Shown: one piece after another, positions 52,732 through 53,155 of the stretch
How the letters are laid out: each line of letters begins with the position of its first letter
How positions within the stretch are numbered: the first letter of the stretch is position 1
NCBI GenBank assembly: GCA_027623325.1
Contig: JAQBXY010000024.1
Coordinates: forward strand, 1 to 53,155
DNA: 53,155 nucleotides
DNA from: Gemmatimonadota bacterium
GTDB taxonomy: Bacteria > Gemmatimonadota > Gemmatimonadetes > Longimicrobiales > Gaopeijiaceae
Reading direction: 5' to 3'
The notes under the pieces: model-generated
Told to the model about the DNA's origin: nothing
What the model saw: only the letters and a program-made list of their open reading frames with translations
Databases searched by the model: none
Translations under genes and position numbers: made by a program

Positions 52732-53155
52732 CTATGGGGTGTCGTGCATGTAGTCCGCGTACTCTTCAGCGAGAAGTCGGGCGATCTCTCGCCGAAGTCC
52801 GTCGACGTCCCGATTCTCATCTCGCTGTCCAACGTCCCGTCCTTCGACGATGGCTCGAATGGCCTTGACGCAGTCATCGACGTCATCGTTGACCACAACA
52901 TAGTCGAAGTCGGGCACTGCCTGCAGTTCCACGAGGGCCGAGTTCAACCTCCGAGCGATATCGGCCGGGGCCTCGGTGCCCCGGCCCGTGAGACGGGTCA
53001 TCATGATGCCGACCGACGGTGGAAGGACAAACACCAGCTTCGCATCCGGCACACTCTCCCGAAGTTGGCGGGCCCCCTGGACATCAATGTCGAGGACGAC
53101 GTGCTCACCCCGCGCCGCCGCTGCTTCGATCTCGGCGCGGGGCGTCCCGTAGAGG
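52732..53155 (-). CDS. gmk: Guanylate kinase, N-terminal part missing at window edge
   Basis: The frame is open to the right edge and the stop is at 52732, so only the C-terminal ~140 residues are seen. YGTPRAEIEAAAARGEHVVLDIDVQGARQL, KLVFVLPPSVGIMMTRLTGRG and DYVVVNDDVDDCVKAI are the conserved GMP-kinase segments, here given in short. It phosphorylates GMP to GDP. The P-loop and start lie outside the window. Confidence 0.94.
   Translation of the reverse strand, partial: LYGTPRAEIEAAAARGEHVVLDIDVQGARQLRESVPDAKLVFVLPPSVGIMMTRLTGRGTEAPADIARRLNSALVELQAVPDFDYVVVNDDVDDCVKAIRAIVEGRDVGQRDENRDVDGLRREIARLLAEEYADYMHDTP

Overview
The window looks like a chromosomal segment of a GC-rich Gram-negative bacterium, most plausibly a member of the Gemmatimonadota. 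This is inferred from high GC, a SusC/SusD pair and a second TonB-dependent receptor outside a Bacteroidota-like base composition, a stand-alone TonB-plug-like lipoprotein, a GWxTD-like protein and a divergent RNase HI. The placement is not proven. Most genes are housekeeping, tightly packed on the minus strand and often overlap by 4 nt (ATGA/GTGA).

Region 1-3.6 kb is the accessory part. It holds a tRNA-Leu(UAA), the 3' remnant of a tyrosine recombinase, a BrnTA toxin-antitoxin locus whose toxin has two frameshifts while the antitoxin is intact, a perfect palindromic operator candidate, attC-like hairpins, a DUF6090-like membrane protein, a possible second remnant of that kind and a small plug-like lipoprotein.

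Region 3.65-13.7 kb (minus) carries an SRPBCC-SDR fusion and then a compact run: HPt protein, single-domain response regulator, large membrane hybrid histidine kinase, REC-GGDEF-like-REC protein, HEAT-repeat membrane protein, processive GT2 glycosyltransferase and a phytol/dolichol-kinase-like membrane protein. I read it as a phosphorelay coupled to surface-polymer synthesis. Region 13.7-19.3 kb has rpe, rpiA, argH, argG, argR and a TrxC-type thioredoxin, with a candidate ArgR-controlled leader upstream of argG.

Region 19.4-28.8 kb is transport related: a TonB-dependent receptor with unusual hydrophobic inserts, a threonine/serine dehydratase, an FKBP lipoprotein and a SusC/SusD pair closed by a strong terminator next to tRNA-Asn(GUU). 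Region 28.9-36.4 kb holds mdh, moaD-moaE-moaA, an ECF sigma/anti-sigma/Spy-like operon, HU, carA and a divergent RNase HI.

Region 36.4-53.2 kb holds lipB with the E1alpha-E1beta-E2 genes of a 2-oxoacid dehydrogenase, then (minus strand) gap, a TPR/GWxTD-like gene, pgk, tpiA and secG, then comF, aroE, an LMW phosphatase, a Sua5 protein, ispD, dnaB, a family-4 uracil-DNA glycosylase, coaBC, rpoZ and a partial gmk at the right edge. A recurring oddity is that argH, carA and possibly the kinase-like gene seem to need a CTG start codon.
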